From positions 326,012 through 390,011 of the forward strand of contig HE978651.1 of the NCBI GenBank assembly GCA_000285855.2: 64,000 nt of DNA, written 5' to 3'. The stretch comes from Ruminococcus sp. JC304 (GTDB lineage: Bacteria > Bacillota > Clostridia > Lachnospirales > Lachnospiraceae). The notes under the pieces were generated by a model. It ran no database searches and had not been told where the DNA came from. It saw nothing but the letters and a program-made list of their open reading frames with translations. The position numbers were made by a program, and so were the translations under genes. Below, piece by piece: positions 60,703-64,000 of the stretch; position 1 is the stretch's first letter; each line of letters opens with the position of its first letter.

Positions 60703-61788
60703 ATGAAGATTTACTACAGAGAGAAATCTGGCAGGATTGAAATTTTGCGGTGTTTTGGAATAGAAAGCAGAGTTGAGATTCCGGGAATGATAGATGACAA
60801 ATTGGTGATCAGTGCGGCACCGTATGCATTTTCCAGTCATATGGATGAGAAAGAAGAACTGAAAAATGCCAGCCTGTGGGAAGTGTCAGAGGGTCTTGGG
60901 TTTGGCAGAGAAGAGCATGTTCTGGCAGGAAATGATGTGGAGGAGATTGTTTTTCCTTACACTTTAAAAGAGATTGGACGATATATTTTTTATGGCTGCG
61001 GGAATCTGAAAAAGCTGGAGTTTTCTGACAGCCTGATGCAGATAGGTTGTGGTGCATTTACAGGCTGCCATGCATTGGAGAAGCTGACTGTTCATATGAA
61101 ACAGGGAAAGAAGTCAGGCGTTAAGGAAATGCTGGGCGAGATGTGGCAGAGGATTGATGTGAACTTTCTTTATGAGTATGAAGAAGCCAGACTTGTATTT
61201 CCGGAGCATTATGATGAGGCGGTTGAGAACACTCCGGCGCGTATTCTGTATACGGAATATCATGGCTCAGGCAGTAATTACAGGCAGTGTTTTTATGATA
61301 AGGAGCTGAATTATCAGGAATATGACAGGCTTTTTGAAATGGCGGTGGCTATGGATAAGCTGGAGGTTCTGGTGGATATGTCATTTGGAAGACTGGAGTT
61401 TCCCTATGGACTGACCGGGAATGCCAGGGAGAATTACAGGGAATATATTCGTAAGCATCTGGAAGATATTGCAGAATATCTGGTAAAGCAGGAGGATATG
61501 CACAGATTGGAAATGATATCCTCGCAAAAACTCTGGACACTGGAAGGAATCGATTCTGCTCTGGATTGTGCATCTAAGAGAAAAGAAACGGAAGTATCCG
61601 CATTTTTGATGAATGAAAGAGCAAATCTGGTGGATAATACGGCAGGAAGTGAACGTATAGATGTGGATAAGCTGCAAAATAGTCAGGAAGCTGACAGGAC
61701 AGAGCAGGGGAAAAATGAACAATCACAAACTACAGAAAAATCTTTGAATAGAAGAACTATACTAAGAAAAAAGAGGTTTGAACTGTGA
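60703..61788 (+). CDS. Leucine-rich repeat (LRR_5-like) cytoplasmic protein
   Basis: A 361-residue protein. The N-terminal part (~1-140) has BspA-type repeats (VEEIVFPYTLKEIGRYIFYGC, LMQIGCGAFTGCHALEKL). A helical region without recognised domain and a charged, low-complexity tail complete it. No signal peptide. It lies 18 bases before the VWA protein gene and may be its partner. Confidence 0.8.
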   Translation: MKIYYREKSGRIEILRCFGIESRVEIPGMIDDKLVISAAPYAFSSHMDEKEELKNASLWEVSEGLGFGREEHVLAGNDVEEIVFPYTLKEIGRYIFYGCGNLKKLEFSDSLMQIGCGAFTGCHALEKLTVHMKQGKKSGVKEMLGEMWQRIDVNFLYEYEEARLVFPEHYDEAVENTPARILYTEYHGSGSNYRQCFYDKELNYQEYDRLFEMAVAMDKLEVLVDMSFGRLEFPYGLTGNARENYREYIRKHLEDIAEYLVKQEDMHRLEMISSQKLWTLEGIDSALDCASKRKETEVSAFLMNERANLVDNTAGSERIDVDKLQNSQEADRTEQGKNEQSQTTEKSLNRRTILRKKRFEL

Positions 61789-61806
61789 TAGATATAGAGG
61801 AAAATA

Positions 61807-63177
61807 ATGATGCAGCCAGAGGATAAAATACAGGAAATAGCAGAAAGAGCAGAGCGTTTGCAGGAAATCGGCAGCAGTATTCTCAGGGCTGCGCGGGATG
61901 AACTATATCTGGGAATGCGGTTTCTGGATGTGGCGCTGAGCAGTTTTTCTTATCAGATGAATGGTCAGGTCCATGGATTTGGAACAGATGGAAGAGTGAT
62001 GTATTTCCAGCCGCAGATGCTGGGAGGCTTATATAGAGAGAACAGGATTCTGATGAACAGAGGGTATCTGCATATGGTATTCCACTGTATTTTCCGGCAT
62101 TTTGCATGGAGAGGTACAGAAGGTAAGAAGAGGTCAGACGATGGAATCACAATCCAGGAACGTATGCGTGATCTGAGCTGTGACATTGCAGTGGAGCATA
62201 TGATAGATGGGATGAACTATCGGAGCATCCGTTTCTCACGCAGTCTTCTGCGAAGGGAAACCTACCGTCTCCTTGAAAAAGAGGGCAAAACTCTTAATGC
62301 ACAGAGAGTGTATAAAATATTGTCAGAATGGAATCTGAGTGAAAAGGATCTTACAAATCTGGAACAGGAATTTCGCACAGATGACCACAGATACTGGGAA
62401 AGTAAGAAACCGGATCAGAAACCGAATCCCATGCTCAGCCGTAAATGGGGGGAGATCAATGATGGAATCGAGACGGATCTGGAAACCTTTTCCCAGGAGG
62501 CAGGTGAGCGGGACGGAGATTTCCTGGAGCAGATAAAAACAGAGAACAGAAGCCGGTATGATTACAGAGAATTCCTGCGGAAATTTGCAGTTTTTCATGA
62601 AGAACTGGCGGTGGATGATGACAGTTTTGATTACAATTTCTATACTTATGGTCTGCGTCTCTACGGAAACATGCCGCTGATCGAACCACTGGAATCTAAA
62701 GAAGTTAAGAAGATAGAGGAATTTGTGATCGTCATCGATACTTCCATGTCCTGTTCAGGAGAACTGGTGAGAAAGTTTCTGGAGGAAACCTACGGTGTAC
62801 TTAGTGAGAGTGAGAGCTTTTTTACAAAAATAAATGTGCACATCATTCAGTGTGATGAGAAAGTCCACACAGATAAAAAGATTACTTCTCAGAAAGAAAT
62901 GAAAGATTATATGGAACATCTGGAACTGTATGGAGATGGCGGAACAGACTTCAGACCTGCATTTGAATGGGTGGATAAACTGTTGGAACAGCATGAATTT
63001 CATAACCTGAAAGGGTTGATCTATTTTACAGACGGATTCGGAATTTACCCGAAGAAAATGCCGCCATATAAGACTGCGTTTGTGTTTATGCAGGATAATT
63101 ACAGAGATGTGGATGTGCCGGTATGGACCATGAAACTGATCCTGGATGAGGATGATTTTGAGAAGCCAGACAGGTAA
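61807..63177 (+). CDS. VWA-like/putative metallopeptidase-domain protein
   Basis: A 456-residue protein of the DUF2201/VWA type. The N-terminal part (~1-230) resembles the putative metallopeptidase domain. The C-terminal VWA-like domain begins near 308 with a MIDAS motif VIVIDTSMSCSG (DxSxS) and later YGDGGTDF. These pair with MoxR ATPases in chaperone-like complexes; here the ATPase gene follows directly. Confidence 0.88.
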   Translation: MMQPEDKIQEIAERAERLQEIGSSILRAARDELYLGMRFLDVALSSFSYQMNGQVHGFGTDGRVMYFQPQMLGGLYRENRILMNRGYLHMVFHCIFRHFAWRGTEGKKRSDDGITIQERMRDLSCDIAVEHMIDGMNYRSIRFSRSLLRRETYRLLEKEGKTLNAQRVYKILSEWNLSEKDLTNLEQEFRTDDHRYWESKKPDQKPNPMLSRKWGEINDGIETDLETFSQEAGERDGDFLEQIKTENRSRYDYREFLRKFAVFHEELAVDDDSFDYNFYTYGLRLYGNMPLIEPLESKEVKKIEEFVIVIDTSMSCSGELVRKFLEETYGVLSESESFFTKINVHIIQCDEKVHTDKKITSQKEMKDYMEHLELYGDGGTDFRPAFEWVDKLLEQHEFHNLKGLIYFTDGFGIYPKKMPPYKTAFVFMQDNYRDVDVPVWTMKLILDEDDFEKPDR

Positions 63178-63232
63178 TGAAATAAAAAACTGAGTAAAAG
63201 TAAGAAGTGTTCAGCAGGAAAGGATTTACATT

Positions 63233-64000
63233 ATGGATATAAAACGAGCAAAACAGGAGATAAAGGACTCAATAGAAGCATACCTTGCGAAGGATGAATT
63301 TGGAGAATATCTGATCCCGGCCATACGCCAGAGACCGATTCTTCTTATGGGGGCACCGGGAATCGGTAAGACGCAGATCATGGAACAGATCGCCAGGGAA
63401 TGTAAGGTAGGTCTGGTATCTTATACTATCACACATCACACCCGTCAGAGTGCAGTAGGACTGCCGTTTATCAGAGAGAAAACCTTTGGTCAGGAGACTT
63501 TTTCTGTCACAGAATATACTATGAGTGAGATTATTGCCTCTGTCTATGAAAAGATGGAAAAAACAGGTCTCAGAGAAGGAATTCTTTTTATTGATGAGAT
63601 TAACTGCGTATCAGAGACCCTGGCGCCTATGATGCTGCAGTTCCTTCAGGGAAAGACCTTTGGCAATCAGAAAGTACCGGAGGGATGGGTGATCGTGACA
63701 GCAGGAAACCCGCCGGAATACAATAAATCTGTCCGCGAATTTGACGTAGTAACTCTTGACAGAATCAAGAGAATCGATGTGCAGCCGGATTTTGAAGTAT
63801 GGAAAGAATATGCCTATGAGCAGGGAATCCACCCTGCTGTGATCTCTTATCTGGAGCTTCGCAGAAAGAATTTTTACAGAATGGAGAATACAGTAGACGG
63901 ACGGATTTTTGCCACTGCCAGAGGATGGGAAGATCTTTCCAGGCTGATACAGGTATATGAAACACTGGGCAAAGAAGTGGACAGAGAGGTGGTATATCAG
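63233..64000 (+). CDS. MoxR-type AAA+ ATPase, partial at window end
   Basis: The first 256 codons of an AAA+ ATPase; the gene continues beyond the window. Walker A GAPGIGKT, Walker B ILFIDEINCV, and sensor-1 VTAGNPPEYN are visible. ATG at 63233 with AGGAAAGGA upstream. Together with the preceding VWA protein it should form a MoxR-VWA chaperone pair. Confidence 0.9.
   Translation, partial: MDIKRAKQEIKDSIEAYLAKDEFGEYLIPAIRQRPILLMGAPGIGKTQIMEQIARECKVGLVSYTITHHTRQSAVGLPFIREKTFGQETFSVTEYTMSEIIASVYEKMEKTGLREGILFIDEINCVSETLAPMMLQFLQGKTFGNQKVPEGWVIVTAGNPPEYNKSVREFDVVTLDRIKRIDVQPDFEVWKEYAYEQGIHPAVISYLELRRKNFYRMENTVDGRIFATARGWEDLSRLIQVYETLGKEVDREVVYQ

Overview
The window looks like chromosome from a gut Clostridia, most likely a Lachnospiraceae close to Blautia/Ruminococcus. 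This is an inference from low-to-moderate GC, strong AGGAGG ribosome binding sites, a bile salt hydrolase, a BspA-type leucine-rich lipoprotein and several zinc-ribbon membrane proteins. It opens with the 3' end of a 23S rRNA gene and seven tRNA genes (Asn, Glu, Thr, Met, Asp, Val, Leu).

From about 0.73 to 12.8 kb an integrative element sits in the tRNA-Leu gene. A 30-bp copy of the tRNA 3' end is repeated exactly at 732-761 and 12780-12809. The element carries two tyrosine recombinases, a resolvase-like protein, a sigma-like HTH protein, two secreted proteins, an amidoligase, a gamma-glutamylcyclotransferase-like protein fused to an HTH, a D12-class adenine methyltransferase with an unusual frame-shifted N-terminal extension, and an unknown partner protein. 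It also has 2.4 kb of non-coding DNA with ~144-bp tandem repeats and a one-orientation motif (TACCCCAYT) scattered through genes and gaps alike. I see no relaxase or replication gene.

From 13 to 19 kb is a peptide/amide module: isoaspartyl dipeptidase (iadA), an RpiR regulator, a small membrane protein plus sodium:solute symporter, a creatininase-family amidohydrolase, then a bile salt hydrolase. From 19 to 30 kb lie an acyltransferase, secreted and zinc-ribbon proteins (one with ten 39-bp repeats), and a two-component system with two kinase-like proteins and a LuxR-type regulator. From 30 to 39.5 kb are RsmJ, a GntR regulator, an ABC-class ATPase, a palindromic MITE-like repeat, an M18 aminopeptidase and a MacAB-like ABC exporter operon.

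From 39.7 to 57.8 kb, after a tRNA-Arg gene, is a molybdenum-enzyme locus. A FecCD-type ABC importer with an NTPase and a methyltransferase is followed by XdhC, a nucleotidyltransferase fused to an HTH, a phosphatase-HD fusion and a TylF-like methyltransferase. Divergent from these is a long operon: a Mop-type aldehyde oxidoreductase, an Fe-S/CCG-domain redox protein, and a run resembling the Desulfovibrio DVU_1553-1557 set (redox protein, methyltransferase, C_GCAxxG_C_C protein, radical SAM protein, AMP-dependent CoA-ligase-like protein). Tight overlaps (ATGA, GTGA, TTGA) tie this operon together. The substrate is unknown.

The right end holds DAHP synthase, a GNAT acetyltransferase, a metallophosphoesterase, a leucine-rich protein, and a VWA protein followed by a MoxR-type ATPase that runs off the edge.
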